Source of the DNA: Bromus sterilis
Lineage: Eukaryota; Streptophyta; Magnoliopsida; Poales; Poaceae
Direction of reading: 5' to 3'
Assembly: GCA_950022295.1 (NCBI GenBank)
Contig: OX465598.1
Location: 117,287,001 to 117,351,000 of the forward strand
DNA length: 64,000 nucleotides
In this document: positions 45,982 to 58,239 of the stretch, piece after piece
Position numbering within the stretch: position 1 is the stretch's first letter
How the letters are laid out: every line of letters begins with the position of its first letter
Program-made: the position numbers and the translations under genes
Notes under the pieces: generated by a model
The model's database searches: none
What the model was told of the DNA's origin: nothing
What the model saw: the letters and a program-made list of their open reading frames with translations, nothing else

Positions 45982-47366
45982 TATCTCGCCAGGGGGAAGC
46001 CCTCATTCTTCCATGTTGCTGATGATGGTACGATGTACTTCAAGGGTCGCTTAGTGGTCCCGACAAAAAGGGCCAATCTGGACTACACCCCGGATGTCAT
46101 GAAAGAAGCTCATGATACACCCTTGTCTATCCACCCTGGTAGTACCAAGATGTACCAAGACCTTCGTCAGCGATACTGGTGGTCTAACATGAAGCAATAC
46201 ATCGCTCGATATGTTGACGAGTGTGACGTTTGTCGTTGCGTCAAAGCAGAACATCAAAGACCTGCTAGAACTCTACAACCACTCTCTATTCCTAAATGGA
46301 AATGGGACAAGATTGAAATGGACTTCGTCACCCGTTTTCCGCGATCACAGAAGGGTCATGATGCGATCTTTGTCTTCATCGACCGATTCTCCAAGGTTTC
46401 CCACTTTTTGCCTGTCAAGGAGACGATCTCTGCTAGTCAGTTGGCAGACTTGTATGTTTCCAGAATCATGTCGCTCGACGGTATTCCGTTGGAGATCAGT
46501 TCTGACCGAGGCAGCCTTTTCACCTCAAGATTCTGGGATAGTTTCCAAGAAGCTATGGGCACTCACCTAAGCTTCAGTACTGCTTATCACCCACAGTCAC
46601 AAGGCCAAGTTGAACGAGTTAATCAAGTGCTTGAAGATATGCTTTGAGCTTGTGTCATCTCATTCGGTAAGAAATGGGAGGAATCTCTTCCATTTTCTGA
46701 ATTATCGTACAACAATAGCTATCAAGCTAGTCTGAAGATGGCACCCTTTGAAGTTCTTTATGGACGTAAGTGTCGAACCCCTCTGAATTGGTCAGAAACT
46801 GGGGAACAAACTCTCGTTGGCCCAGACATCATACAACACGCAGAAGATCAGGTTCGCGTTATCCGTGAACATCTGAAAGCTGCTCAGTTCCGCCAGAAAA
46901 GCAACTATTACCGCAAGCACAAGAAATGGTCTATCAACCCGGCGAATACGCGTACCTCCGTGTCACTCCCATGAGGGGCACTCATCGTTTCGGGATCAAA
47001 GGAAAGTTAGCTCCTTGCTACATTGGCCCGTTCCGTATTCTTTCCCGAAGTGGACCAGTGGCATACTGATTGGAATTGCCGCCGAACCTCTCCCAAGTCC
47101 ACGATGTTTTCCACGTGTCGCAACTCCGACGCTGCTTCAAGGACCATATTAGAGAAGTGGAACATGATATGATTGAGCTGCAATAGTACTTGACTTATCA
47201 AGAACATCCGAGCCGCATTCTCGATCAGTCTGAACGTCGAACCCGCAACAAGTCCGTCAAGTTCCTCAAAGCTCAGTGGTCGAATCAGTCTGAAGATGAT
47301 GCCACTTGGGAACGCGAAGACCTCCTTCGGGATGAATACCCCAATCTTTTCCTCGCTACCACTTAG
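45982..47366 (+). pseudogene. pol: Integrase and chromodomain of T2
   Basis: The HHCC finger is HDTPLSIHPGSTKMYQDL ... CDVCRCVK. The catalytic core has MDFVTRFPRSQKGHDA, ISSDRGSLFTSRFW and GQVERVNQVLED, so D, D and E are all present. A stop lies at 46645-46647 (T1 has Arg). YNNSYQASLKMAPFEVLYGR follows. A one-base frameshift near 46920 moves the frame; it then continues through a GPF/Y-like module (CYIGPFRILSRSGPVAY) with a stop at 47067-47069. The chromodomain-like tail (LTYQEHPSRILDQSERRTRK, WEREDLLRDEYPNLF) has a stop at 47184-47186 and ends at the natural TAG at 47364-47366. Confidence 0.9.
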
Positions 47367-47390
47367 ATTCTCGGGACGAGAACTCCTGCA

Positions 47391-47402
47391 GTGGGGGAGA
47401 TT
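47391..47402 (+). other. Polypurine tract of T2
   Basis: GTGGGGGAGATT directly precedes the 3' LTR that starts TGTAGCACCC at 47403. Confidence 0.85.
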
Positions 47403-50400
47403 TGTAGCACCCTCGGTGTCTGTAATAGTAATCACTTGTACTGTTGACTAATCACTGTTGCTATCACTGCTGCTGATCATTCCATGATCATCTTTGCTTT
47501 TGATCACATTAAAAAAATGCTTTTTGGTTAATATCAAAAATCATGTGACAATTAAACTTTCCCCAAAAATTGTGCAACCACTTTTGTTAAATACAAAATA
47601 ATCATTGGGCCATTGTAAACCAACTTTGAGTATTTATCATGCCACTGAAAAATTCAAACAATTCAAACCAGTGGCTGAACAGCAACAATTCTCAGTTGAA
47701 TATTAAAAAGAAATAATAATAGAATTTATTAATTCAACAAACTAATTGTGGCATGGGTGCTTGGTGCACCTCTAATTTAGGGATAAGTAACACAATTTAC
47801 AAAATTGTAAAACAGCTAAAATAATTCCAAAAGAAAATTAACAGAAAAGAAAAAGAAACAAAAAAAGGAAACCTAATCTACTGCACCCCCTAGCCCATCC
47901 CCCCTCTTCCCCCTGGGCCAGACCAACCCAGCAAGCCTAACCAGCCCACCCCGGCCCCCTCACCCCTCCCCTCCCCTGTTCACGCTCGGTGGCGCCCATT
48001 CATGGCGTCACGGCCACCGACGACGCCGTGTCGGCCATCGAGCGGCTCCTCGGAGACCTGAAGAGCCCCCCCCCCACTAGCCCCCTGTGCGTCTTCCCCG
48101 TTCGAACCCGAGCTTCGCCTCGGGCGCGGCCAACGAACTTCCCGCGCCACGAGAAGACGTCCGGGAGCTCCGCCGTGCTCCTCCGCGACGAAACCCCCCG
48201 TTACTTCGCGCCGGGACGCCCTACACGGGAGGAATCGAGCCCTTCTTCCACCTCGAGACGCCGACTTCCTTCCTCGATTCCGGCAGCCCCGGACCTCCTC
48301 GCGCCTCCTTGAGCTCGCCATCCTCCTTCCGTCGGTGAGCCGCACCGATTCCTCTTCTCTCCCTCACCGTTCTGCCGCCATAGGACCGAGCCCCGCCTGG
48401 GCCTCCATTGACGGGGTCGCGAGCTTGAGCTCCCCTACTCGGTGCGCGCTTCTCTACCGATGCGCATTGCGGCCGCGTCCCTCCCCCCGCCACTCGCCAC
48501 TGGCCCGCGGCGCTGCCCCTGGACCATCGTGGCTCCCTCACCGGTGCTGGCCACCGTCCTCGCCGTGGTCTGACTCATCGGCGTCCCCGGCTAGGTACCC
48601 GATGAGGTTAATCCCCCTGTTAAACGGTTTAGACAACCCCCCCCCCTGTGTGGCTTACAAGTGGAGCCTAACGCTTGTCTAATTAAACTAACTAGATTAG
48701 TTTCCCCTGAGAAAATGACATGTGGGTCCAGCACCCCCCTTTACCCTTGGTTAATTAAACAAATAGATTGGATTATTAGAACATGAATCAATGACATGTG
48801 GGTCCCCTTGTGCTATTTAGTTTAAATAAAATCAATTTGTTGCATATGTCTATGACACATGGGGCCCACTAGTTAGTTGACCAGTCAAAGTCACCTAACC
48901 TATGATAGGTGGGTTCCATCTGTAAGTTTGACCCAGTCAAACATTCCTTTTGGATAATGCTATAATTTGTTGATAAAAGAAATTCTGAAAATTCTTTAAA
49001 ATGATTTAAACTTAGAAATTCAATATCTTTTAAACCGTAACTCCGATGAAAATACTTTATACATCAAAATTGGTCAGAAAAATATAAAGAATACGGATAC
49101 GCTATCCGTATACCCACCACACCCCTCTAACACAATGAACATGGACATTCCCCCTCCGGGCCGTCTGTCGATAATCACCCGGAGCCGGTATTTCATCCCT
49201 GGATGAGTTCCCGCTCCGAGCAACGTGCATTGCACTGCGTTAGAACACCGTTAACATTGCATATGTCATGCTATTCATCTGTTTGCTATGATTGCTTTAT
49301 ATTTACTATTTCTCCCCCCTTTGTCTCCGGTAGACCCCGCTGCTACTGCCGACTACACCGCTGCCGGGTACGACTACTTCGTCGACGACCGTACCCCTAC
49401 CCGCGAGCTTCCAGGCAAGAAGAGCCATTCTCTTCCCCGGATATCGCCTATCTTTCCGTACATTTCTTGCACTAGGCATTACTGCTGCTGCTATGTTACA
49501 ATCCTATTCAATTGCATAGCCTGATTTTTGTCGCCCCTTGATGTACCTTCGTTTATCCTATGCTGCCTACTTTAATTATGTATTATATTCAGCAGTGAGC
49601 CCTGCGCATTGTTAGCTAGGATAAGATAGCGGGTCGTGACCACTCAGGGGAGTGAACACGGATACAATATATACAACTGCACAGGCACGGTACAATGCAG
49701 ACACCGCCTAAGGCCCCTTAGCTCGGCTCTGCCGAGCCACCATCAAGTGTGAGCTATAAACGAGTAACCCTTGTACTCCACTCGTTGTTGACTCTGCATA
49801 GCCGCTCTAGGTACCTTAGCACCGGTTGCCTTAAGGTAAGAAGTCAGGCGACCCAAAGGTGCCCGCGAGCGGTATTGCGTCGGGAACGACAGGGAGGGTA
49901 CGACCGATGTTACTGGCGTGCTTGGCCCCTGCTCTTATCTCGCGAGAGTTAAAAAACCACGAAAAGTCAAGCTCTACCAAGAGCACACGCGAGACAAGGT
50001 AAGGAGACGGTTCACCTTGTTGGTAACCGCAGAGACTTGGTGGGACGACAGGGCAGGCACCGATGTACTGGTGGTCCTGACTGCTGTCGTTGTCCGCGGG
50101 TCAGTTAAGTCGAGGCAATGATAACGGTTGTCACGCAGGTTAATTAAAATGCTAAATGGTTCGGCGGATGTCTTGAGTACCCTTTTGGCTTGTACGCACT
50201 ACCTACACGTGGGATAAGGAGTGTGGGCTCCCCTGCATCGTAGTCTCGTTCGAGGGTCTTCAAACGTCAGCAGTACCACGGGCTGATTGCTGGGAAGTGG
50301 TGTTGTCTTCTCTTGCTCGAGCAGTGTATTTGTATTTTCTTTGATTTTTCTTCACCGACCAGTCACGCACCGTTCAGGAGTACGTTCGGGTTAGGGTCCA

Positions 50401-51423
50401 AAGCGCGGCGTACATAGGATATAGTCCGGCGGATGACCTCTATGTTGATTGCCGAAGGATGGGCTACTTTGTGTCGGATAGCTTTGGTGGGGTGTTCCCT
50501 AACAAGGTGTACGCCACCCTGGAGATCCGAGCGTCGTAGAGTCACGTCAGTGCACCCCTGCAGGGAAGATTAATCTATTCGAATAGCCGTGTTCACGTTA
50601 ACAGGACGTTTTATGCTGAAGCTGGATCTTACCACTACAAACTACTACTATTGAACTGTATGGTTCCGGGTCTTCTTCCTCGTAGGGAAGTCAAGGAAGG
50701 GAACTCGGAGGCATTATTATTATTAATTATTACCACTTACTATTATACAATGCTGCAGCAATTTCTGCTGCATTGTTATTACATTCATGTTAATGAACTG
50801 CTGGTTGTTTCTCTTCTCATGTTGCAAGACTCGTCAGAAGATGCTAGTCTTCGATAGGCCTAGCTTCTTATCCTTATTCTGATTTATACCTTGCAGTCCA
50901 CTATATACAGCCTCCCCTTTTCATTTGATACAAATGCATAAATGCTTAGTAGCGGACGTAAGACTCGCGGGTATTATGTTTTATTTCCTCCTTTATGTTT
51001 TGCCTGATCAGCCGCTGCAGTCGACGTTGGAGCCTTGGAGTCCAGGATCAGAAGATCCCCGATGTCGACCACCGCAACATGAAGTTCCCCGATGTCGTCT
51101 ACGACGTCGAGTTCCCCGTTGACCAGGGGTAGTTTGGAGGTTCCCAGGCAGGAGGCCTCGCCTTTTCGATATGTTGTGATTTGTGCTAGCCTTTTTAAGG
51201 CATCCTTGTATTCTTGTATCTGTACTCAGATACTATTGCTTCCGCTAACTCTGTGCTCTCGAGTTGTTGTATTCGAGCCCTCGTGGCCCCTGGCTTGTAT
51301 TAAACAGCTTGTATTATTTTATTTGTAGAGTTGTGTTGTGATATCTTACCGTGAGTCCCTGATCTCGATCGTGTACCTTGCGTGTATGATTACTGTACAC
51401 GGCTTGATTTTGGGGGCGTCACA
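47403..51423 (+). repeat. 3' LTR of T2 (4021 bp)
   Basis: The LTR runs TGTAGCACCC to GCGTCACA, followed by the CGTCA duplication. It keeps the 367 bp lost from the 5' LTR but lacks a block of about 50 bp, including the TATA-like motif, that the 5' LTR has. Small ORFs at 48000-48700 and 49200-51300 are LTR sequence and not genes. Confidence 0.92.
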
Positions 51424-51428
51424 CGTCA

Positions 51429-51481
51429 TTGTTGTTGTGACTAGTGAAGTCACACAACTTAGTGTTTTCAGTGGAACCCAT
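51429..51481 (-). pseudogene. gag: gag start fragment of A2
   Basis: The minus ATG at 51481 opens MGSTENTKLCDFTSHNNND, equivalent to A1 gag at 4362. The frame crosses the T2 insertion site into the region at 34427-35190. There a second, similar start-like motif (MGTYKTNRPCDYVSYYGES) is seen before the protease, so the junction probably arose by recombination or deletion within gag. Confidence 0.8.
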
Positions 51482-51627
51482 AGTGGTAGTAGCAAGCAAG
51501 AACAAGGCAAACAATTTTTTGTGGTTTTTGATAAAGGACACTAAGATAAAAACTGAAAGGTAAACTAACAAGACTAGAAAGAAAAGATAAAAGATAGCTT
51601 GCAACTCCCCTATCTTGAAGATTGGAG

Positions 51628-51645
51628 TCCCCGGCAACGGCGCCA
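51628..51645 (-). other. Primer binding site of A2 (tRNA-Asp type)
   Basis: The minus strand reads TGGCGCCGTTGCCGGGGA, the classic Athila-lineage primer site matching the 3' end of tRNA-Asp. It lies 11 bases from the LTR start at 51657. Confidence 0.9.
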
Positions 51646-51656
51646 GAAATTTAGCT

Positions 51657-53316
51657 TGATGGCACTGAAGTAGTGCTCCACGCTGGTTACCCCAAGTGGA
51701 AGGTTGAGATGCAGCGTAGCCGTAAATTTCCCTCGGTGAAGATACCAAGGTTTATGTCTCCAGTACGACTCCAAGGACGACAAGTAGGTGGTAAAGTAAG
51801 TGACGCGCTGTTTACTCAATATCATTTTCTTAACCTGGACCTGCACACACAACAGATAACTTTGCTTCCAACGAGTACAGAGGGGTTGTCAATCCCTCCG
51901 GCCTTGTTGCTTACAAAGGATTAAACACAAGGGGATAATGATAGTGATAATTGCAACGGAAAGTAAAACAGTAAATAAAGTGGAGGTGTAAACCATGGCG
52001 GAAATATGGACCGGGGTCCCATGATGTTCACTAGTGATGTCTCTCTCCCAAAAGCCGATAAAATAGCTAAGCTGGGTAAAAAAATTACACTTGGGCAATT
52101 GACAGAATTATAAACTCACCACAATGCTAATTATGCTGCAAAGAAAGTTAGAGGATCAAAAGTATGGGCGGTACGCCAAGACAAGTAGACCGAAATCCAT
52201 CTGCATCTATTCACTAATCATCCACCTTGAGATATCTATCCAGAACATCTCGCTGGTATTAAGTTGCGAGCCCCACCCAAAGTCTAAACTGAAAGCAACA
52301 GACAACTGCATTAACAAACTTTGCGTAAGGTAAGCAATCCTTGCAACCGCGGTTACAAGAACCGTTGTTTTCTCCCTGGTGGAAACAACACATCCCCTAG
52401 TGTCATGTTTCTGTCACTCAAGCTATACATCGGGGTGCATGAACACACAATCATGCATAACGCTCCCTCTTGGAGTTACTATCTACTACTTAGCCAAAGC
52501 AATAAAAAGTAACAGAGAACATGCAAGAATTACTCAAGAACAAAAAATACAAGGTAAACCAAATATATAACTCATCACAATCTGAACATAATCTCATAAT
52601 CAATCGGATCCCAGCAAACACAGCATATCAACAGCAGAAAAAATACATAGGTGCTTTGATCATGTAGGGCGGCTTAGAAGGACTAAGAATTGAAGAACAA
52701 GATTGGAGAGAAGACATGACATAGCTACTGGTCATGGACCCATGGTCCAAGGGGGACTACTCACGGCACATCCGGGAAGCGTTCATGGTGGTGGAGAAGC
52801 TCCCGGAGGTAAATCCTCCCTCCGACAGGGTGCCAGGAAGGGGTCTTCTGGTGCTCCCAATCTTGGAAGCGCGGCGGCGGCGGAACAGAGAGGAAATTAT
52901 CGATGCGGGCTTCTGCTTGATGATTTTCGGGACAAAGAGGTAATATAGGCCAATGGGGGAGCCAGGGGCTGGCCCCACCTCCCAGACGCCCTGGTGGCGT
53001 GGTCAGGGAGGGGGCCGCGGCACCTGGACTCCTTGGTGCCAGGTTGGGCCCCTAGGTCCTCCTTCGGGGCTCTGGAAGCTTCCGTCTCGCTGATTTTTTA
53101 TATGATTTTTTCTGGAATTTTGGGAGCATTGTAAACTGGGGGAAAATACCTGCAACTTACAAACATCAGCACACAAAAACTGGCATTGGGTGCACTGAGT
53201 TAATAGGTTACTCCAAATATGTGTGAAATGATATAAAAGTGTAGCAAAACATGTAGCAATGTCACATAAATGTGCATGGAACAAGCATAAATTATAGATA
53301 CGTTTGGGACGTATCA
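51657..53316 (-). repeat. 5' LTR of A2 (1660 bp)
   Basis: On the minus strand the LTR begins TGATACGTCCCAAACGTATC and ends GTGCCATCA. It is followed by leader and primer site on its inner side and by G3 gag on its outer side. A TATA-like site on the minus strand (GGCCTATATTACC) is near 52938-52950. The LTR start is near-identical to the plus-strand LTR that begins at 63327. Confidence 0.88.
52938..52950 (-). promoter_or_regulatory. Candidate TATA box in the A2 LTR
   Basis: The minus strand reads GGCCTATATTACC upstream of a leader rich in CCGCCGCCGC. Strand and location suit the element promoter. Confidence 0.4.
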
Positions 53317-54458
53317 ATGCCCGATTGGGAGAACATGACAACCAGGAGCTACATGATAAATTTTCACGTATGATTTCTGAACAGGTGCATGACATTGAGA
53401 ACAGGTTTACAGAGGCGATTGATGGCATGGAGAAGATGATGGACACCAAGCTCGACGCCAAGTTTACTGAGTTGATCGCACGCCTACCTCCACAGTCTGT
53501 TGCCACTCTGGCACAGCCACCGCCTCAACGACGTGCACGACGTATTCTGTTTCCGACCGGACAATTTGCTGATATTGGTGCTCCTACTGCTGCAGTTGTT
53601 GTTACTGCTACTTCTGATTGTGACCAATACGACGACTAAGAGGGTGATTACGAGGATGAGGTGGAACGAAGCGCCCTATGAACAGCCAGCTAGACATCCA
53701 CGTCCCAACGTTCGACAAGGTCGACACCAACCACCCCCTCAGGTACACAATGATGAACATGTGCCTAAACTGGAATTGAATCTTAAGCCATTTGAGGGTA
53801 GATATATTCCTGATGCTTATCTTACTTAGGAGTTAGAAACTGAACAATGCTTTACATGTTTACAATATCCTGAGAATAGACGCGTTATTGCTGTTGTTTG
53901 TGAATTCACGGGGTTTGCATCTATTTGGTGGTCTGAACATTGTAGATTGCATTCCAATAATATTCCAACTACTTGGGCTTCTTTAAAAGATGTTATGCAT
54001 ACTCATTGGGTTCCTCCTTATTATCAACGTGAATTGCTACAAAAATTATAGCGTTTGAGACAGGGAAAAAATTCTGTATTGGAATATTATCAGGAATTAC
54101 AAACTGGATTGATTAGATGTGGATAGTAGAGGATAATGAAGCTATGCTTGCACGTTTTATGGGTGGCTTAAACAAGGAGATACAAACTATTCTAGAATAC
54201 AAGGACTATGCTACTATCACTCGTTTGTTTCATCTTGCTTGTAAAGCTGAACGTCAAGTGCAGGATCGACAGGCCGCTACGAGAACTAACTTTTCTGCAG
54301 GACGAAATACATCATGGACATCGCGTGGGCCTTTTACATCCACACGTCCTACTGCACCATCATCTACTTCATCCGCTAATTCTTACAGGGAGCCACCAAA
54401 ATAGCCACCGCCACCATTCAAGGGTGCACAGAGTGGTCCAGCAGCGAGTTCTTCATCA
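53317..54458 (+). pseudogene. gag: gag of G3, decayed
   Basis: The frame enters from the A2 LTR and shows a helical N-terminal part (EQVHDIENRFTEAIDGMEKM). Frameshifts and stops follow near 53637, 53829, 54050 and 54125. Core motifs are KPFEGRYIPDAYLT, FASIWWSEHCRLHSNN and LARFMGGLNKEIQTILEYKD. A Ser/Thr/Pro-rich linker leads to the zinc knuckle in the next segment. Confidence 0.75.
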
Positions 54459-54461
54459 TCC

Positions 54462-55505
54462 ATGCCATCCATAGGGCAAACACGAGATCGTGATATTAAA
54501 TGTCGTAGATGCCAAGGTGAAGGTCACTTCGCAAAAGCCTGTCCCTCCATGCGTGTGATGACTATTACGACGGATGGTGGGTATGAGTCAGCAAGTGACT
54601 ATGATGAGGAGACTTTAGTCCTCGTTGCTAATGAGGAACTTGGTGACAATGATGCTCCTCATGATATAGAGTATACGGCTGCTGATGATGTGGATAAATA
54701 TGCTAGTTTGGTTGCTCAACATGTGTTAAGTGTGCAGGTAACGAAGGCCGAGCAAAACCAGAGGCATAATTTGTTCCACACAAAGGGAGTGGTGAAAGAA
54801 TGTTCGGTTCGCATCATTATTGATGGAGGGAGTTGCAACAACTTGGCTAGCATGGAGTTGGTGGATAAGCTATCTCTCACCACAAGACCACACCCTCATC
54901 TGTACTATATTCAGTGGTTTAACAATAGTGGTAAGATTAAGGTAACGCGTTATGTTCGTGTGCACTTTAGCATTGCTGCATATGCTGATTATGTTGATTG
55001 TGATGTGGTACCCATGCAAGCATGCTCTCTTTTACCCTGTAGGCCATGGCAATTTTATAGGAATGTTGTACACCATGGTAGGACAAATCAGTTTACCCTT
55101 GTTCATCAGAAAAATAAGAGTGAAAATGAGATAGCAGCTAAAGAATTTGAGCAACAACATAAGAATAATATCAAATCTTCACCTTCTATTTCTAATGAAA
55201 TTAAATTGACTAGTCCAACTTTGCTTGCTACTAAAGTTGATATTTCGGATTTGGGCGTTAGTCAATATGTGTGCTATGCTTTTGTGTGGAAACAAGCTTT
55301 GTTTTCATTTGAGGAATTTCCTCCTTCTTTGCCTTCTGTTGTCACTGATCTTTTGCAGGAGTTTATTGATGTCTTTTCACAAGACGTGCCACTGGGATTA
55401 CCACCTATTCGATGGATTGAGCATCAGATTTACTTAATTCCCGGTGCTTCGCTGCCCAACCGTGCGCCATATCGTACCAATCCGGAGGAGACGAAGGAGA
55501 TTTAG
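54462..55505 (+). pseudogene. Zinc knuckle and protease of G3
   Basis: A 347-codon open stretch begins near the knuckle CRRCQGEGHFAKACPS. It continues with an acidic linker, then the protease core VRIIIDGGSCNNLASMELVD, then a long linker to the RT N-terminus (FIDVFSQDVPLGLPPIRWIE). The stop at 55503-55505 sits just before the RT core. The D-G-G form of the retropepsin triplet is normal in some chromovirus lineages. Confidence 0.8.
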
Positions 55506-56690
55506 CGTCAAGTACAAGAGCTACTCGACAAAGGTTATATATCTGAATCCTTTAGTCCTTATGTTGTTCCTGTTATATTATTGCCCAAAAAGGATGGAAC
55601 ATGGCGTATGTGTGTTGATTGTAGAGCCATTAATAATATTACTATTAGTTATCATCATCCTATTCCTAGGTTAGATGATATGGTTGATGAATTAAGTGGC
55701 TCTACCATGTTTTCCAAAGTTGATTTGCATAGTGGATACCATCAAATTCTCATGATATTAGGAGATGAATGGAAAACAATATTTAAAACTAAGTTTGGAC
55801 TATATGAGTGGTTAGTCATGCCTTTTGGGTTAACTAACGCACCTACCACTTTCATGAGATTAATGAACGAGGTTTTACGTGCTTTCATTGGACGATTTGT
55901 GGTAGTCTATTTTGATGATATACTGATTTACAGAAAATCTTTGGAGGAACATTTGGATCATTTACGTGTTGTTTCTATTGCTCTACGAAATGCACATTTG
56001 TTTGGTAACCTTGGGAAGTGCACCTTTTGCACCGACTGAGTATCGTTTCTTGGCTATGTTGTTACTCCGCGGGGAATTGAGGTTGATAAAGCCAAGATTG
56101 AGGCGATTGAGAGTTGGTCGTAGCCCAAAACGGTCACACAAGTGAGGAGTTTTCTTGGCCTCGCTGGATTCTATAGGCGTTTTGTGAGAGATTTCAGCAC
56201 CATTGCTGCACCTCTCAATGATCTTACACGCAAGGATGTGTCTTTTACTTGGGGTACCGCACAGGAGGAAGCCTTCATTGTATTGAAAGATAAGTTATAC
56301 ATGCTCCTTTGCTCCAACTTCCTGATTTTAATAAGACTTTTGAGCTTTAATGTGATGCTAGTGGGATTGGTTTGGGAGGTGTGTTATTACAAGATGCTAA
56401 ATTTGTTGCATACTTTTCTGAAAAATTGATTGGGCCTAGTCTAAACTATTCTACTTATGATAAGGAATTATATGCTCTTGTTTGGACATTAGAGACTTGT
56501 CAACATTATTTATGGCCCAAAGAATTTGTTATACATTCTGATCATGAATCTTTGAAACACATAAGAAGCCAAGTAAACTTAATCGTAGACATGCTAAGTG
56601 GGTTGAATTTATTGAGACTTTCCCTTATGTAATTAAAACAAAAAGGGTAAAGATAATATTATTGCTGATGCTTGGTCTCGTCGTTCTACT
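55506..56690 (+). pseudogene. pol: Reverse transcriptase and RNase H of G3
   Basis: RT motifs are VDCRAINNITISYHHPIPRL, FSKVDLHSGYHQI, FGLTNAPTTF and VVYFDDILIYRKS (YFDD). Stops follow at 56037-56039 and near 56122. RNase H is split by a frameshift near 56350-56390: SLNYSTYDKELYALVW and VIHSDHESLKHI are readable. All catalytic motifs are present at sequence level but not in one frame. Confidence 0.8.
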
Positions 56691-58213
56691 ATGCTTTCAC
56701 AACTTGACTTCAAGATATTCGGTTTAGAGACAATCAAAGATCAATATGTGCATGATGCGGAATTTAAAGATGTATTGCAGAATTGTAGAGAAGGTAGAAC
56801 ATGGAACAAGTTTGTACTTAATGATGGATTTGTGTTTCGTTTTAATAAGCTATGCATTCCAACTAGCTCTGTTCATCTTATGTTGTTGCAGGAGGCGCAT
56901 GGAGGCGGATTAATGGGACACTTTTGCGTGAAGAAGACGGAGGATGTACTTGCTACCAATTTCTTTTGGCCAAAGATGAGACGGGATGTTGAGCGTTTTG
57001 TTGCTCGCTGCACTACATGTCAAAAAGCTACGTCACGACTCAATCCTCATGGTTTATATATGCCTTTACATGTACCTAGTGTTCCGTGGGACGACATACC
57101 CATGGACTTTGTTTTAGGATTTCCTCGAACAAGGAAGGGGAGGGATAGGATATTTGTTGTCGTGGATAGATTTTCTAAGATGGCACACTTTATACCATGT
57201 CATAAAAGCAATGATGCTGCTAACGTTGCTGATTTCTTCTTTCGTGAAATTATACGATTGCATGGTGTGCCAAATACTATTGTCCCAGATCGTCATACTA
57301 AATTTCTTAGCCACTTTTGGAGATGTTTATGGGCTAAGTTGGGGACTAAACTACTTTTCAGTACTACATGTCATCCCCAAACTGATGGACAAACTAAAGT
57401 AGTCAATAGGACTTTGTCTACTATGCTTAGGGATGTTTTAAAGAGTAACTTGAAAATGTGGGAAGAATGTTTACCTCATATTGAATTTGCTTATAATCGT
57501 TCATTGCATTATACCACTAAAATGTGCCTTTTTGAGATTGTTTATCGTTTTCTACCTCGTGCACCTATTGATTTGCTGCCTCTTCCATCTTCGTAGAAGG
57601 TTAATTTTGATGCTAAGCAACGTGCTGAATTAATATTAAAAATGCATGAGTTAACTAAAGAAAACATTGAGAGAATGAATGCTAGATACAAGCTTGTTGG
57701 TGATAAGGGTAGAAAGCATGTTTTCTTTGAACCAGGAGATCTTGTTTGGTTACATTTACGTAAAGATAGGTTTCCTGATTTGCGCAAGTCTAAGTTAATG
57801 CCACGAGCTGATGGTCCTTTAAGGTTTTGCAGAAAATTAATGATAATGCATATAAACTTGAGCTACCTGCAGATTTTGGGGTTAGTCTCACATTTAACAT
57901 TGCAGATTTGAAGCCTTATTTGGGAGAAGATGATGAGCTTCCGTCAAGGATGACTTCAATTCAAGAAGGGGAGGATGATGAGGACATCCCTACTAATGTT
58001 ACACCCACATCCCCGCCACCTACACATATTGGACCAGTTACTAGAGCACGCGCACGTCAACTAAATTATCAGGTACTTTCGTTTCTTGCGAATCCTTCTA
58101 ATGTTCATGAACATATGATATTTCCTAAATTAGATACTTTTGTTTTTCTTATGAATGAAGGACCTAGCATGGACAAGAAGGATGGTCATTGGAGCAGGAT
58201 CAGGCATGAATAA
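56691..58213 (+). pseudogene. pol: Integrase and C-terminal region of G3
   Basis: The HHCC finger reads HGGGLMGHFCVKKTEDVL ... CTTCQK. The core reads PMDFVLGFPRTRKGRDRIF, then IVPDRHTKFLSHFW (second Asp present), then GQTKVVNRTLSTML, where the catalytic Glu of the usual GQTE motif is Lys. Integrase would therefore be inactive even if expressed. A stop lies at 57594-57596 and a frameshift near 57830. The tail has FNIADLKPYLGEDDELPSRM and GPVTRARARQLNYQVLSFL. Confidence 0.8.
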
Positions 58214-58239
58214 GAAGGCGCGCGCGGGGGAAAGGACAA

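Larger units (their letters stand above)
35196..51423 (+). mobile_element. Tekay-like chromovirus T2, complete with target duplication
   Basis: The 5' LTR spans 35196-42282 (including the hAT), the internal region 42283-47402 and the 3' LTR 47403-51423 (4021 bp). A 5-bp duplication, CGTCA, lies at 35191-35195 and 51424-51428. The primer site TGGTATCAGAGC and polypurine tract are intact. Gag-pol is one long frame of about 1,475 codons with seven in-frame stops and one frameshift. The chromodomain-like tail (LTYQEHPSRILDQSERRTRK) assigns it to Tekay-like chromoviruses. LTR ends read TCTAAC (mutated TG) and TGTAGC at the 5' ends, and GCGTCACA at the 3' ends. By eye the LTRs differ by several percent, more than those of the copia element. 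Confidence 0.93.
31953..53316 (-). mobile_element. Athila-type element A2, split by T2
   Basis: The parts are the non-coding internal region (31953-34426), protease (34427-35195), the T2 insertion (35196-51423), the gag start (51429-51481), the primer site (51628-51645) and a complete 5' LTR (51657-53316). Its 3' LTR and left end are missing because CACTA-2 occupies that position. Compared with A1, most of gag is deleted, so the gag start and the protease region lie in one frame on either side of T2. Right of 53316 the sequence belongs to G3 gag, so A2 is inserted in G3. Confidence 0.85.

Noticed and set aside
48087..48682. GC-rich ORFs of 83-115 codons
   Set aside because: They lie in the T2 3' LTR, are disrupted in the 5' LTR copy and lack domains.
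49203..51328. Repeated small ORFs as a gene pair with 40081-42007
   Set aside because: They are the same LTR sequence present twice, in the 5' and 3' LTRs of T2.
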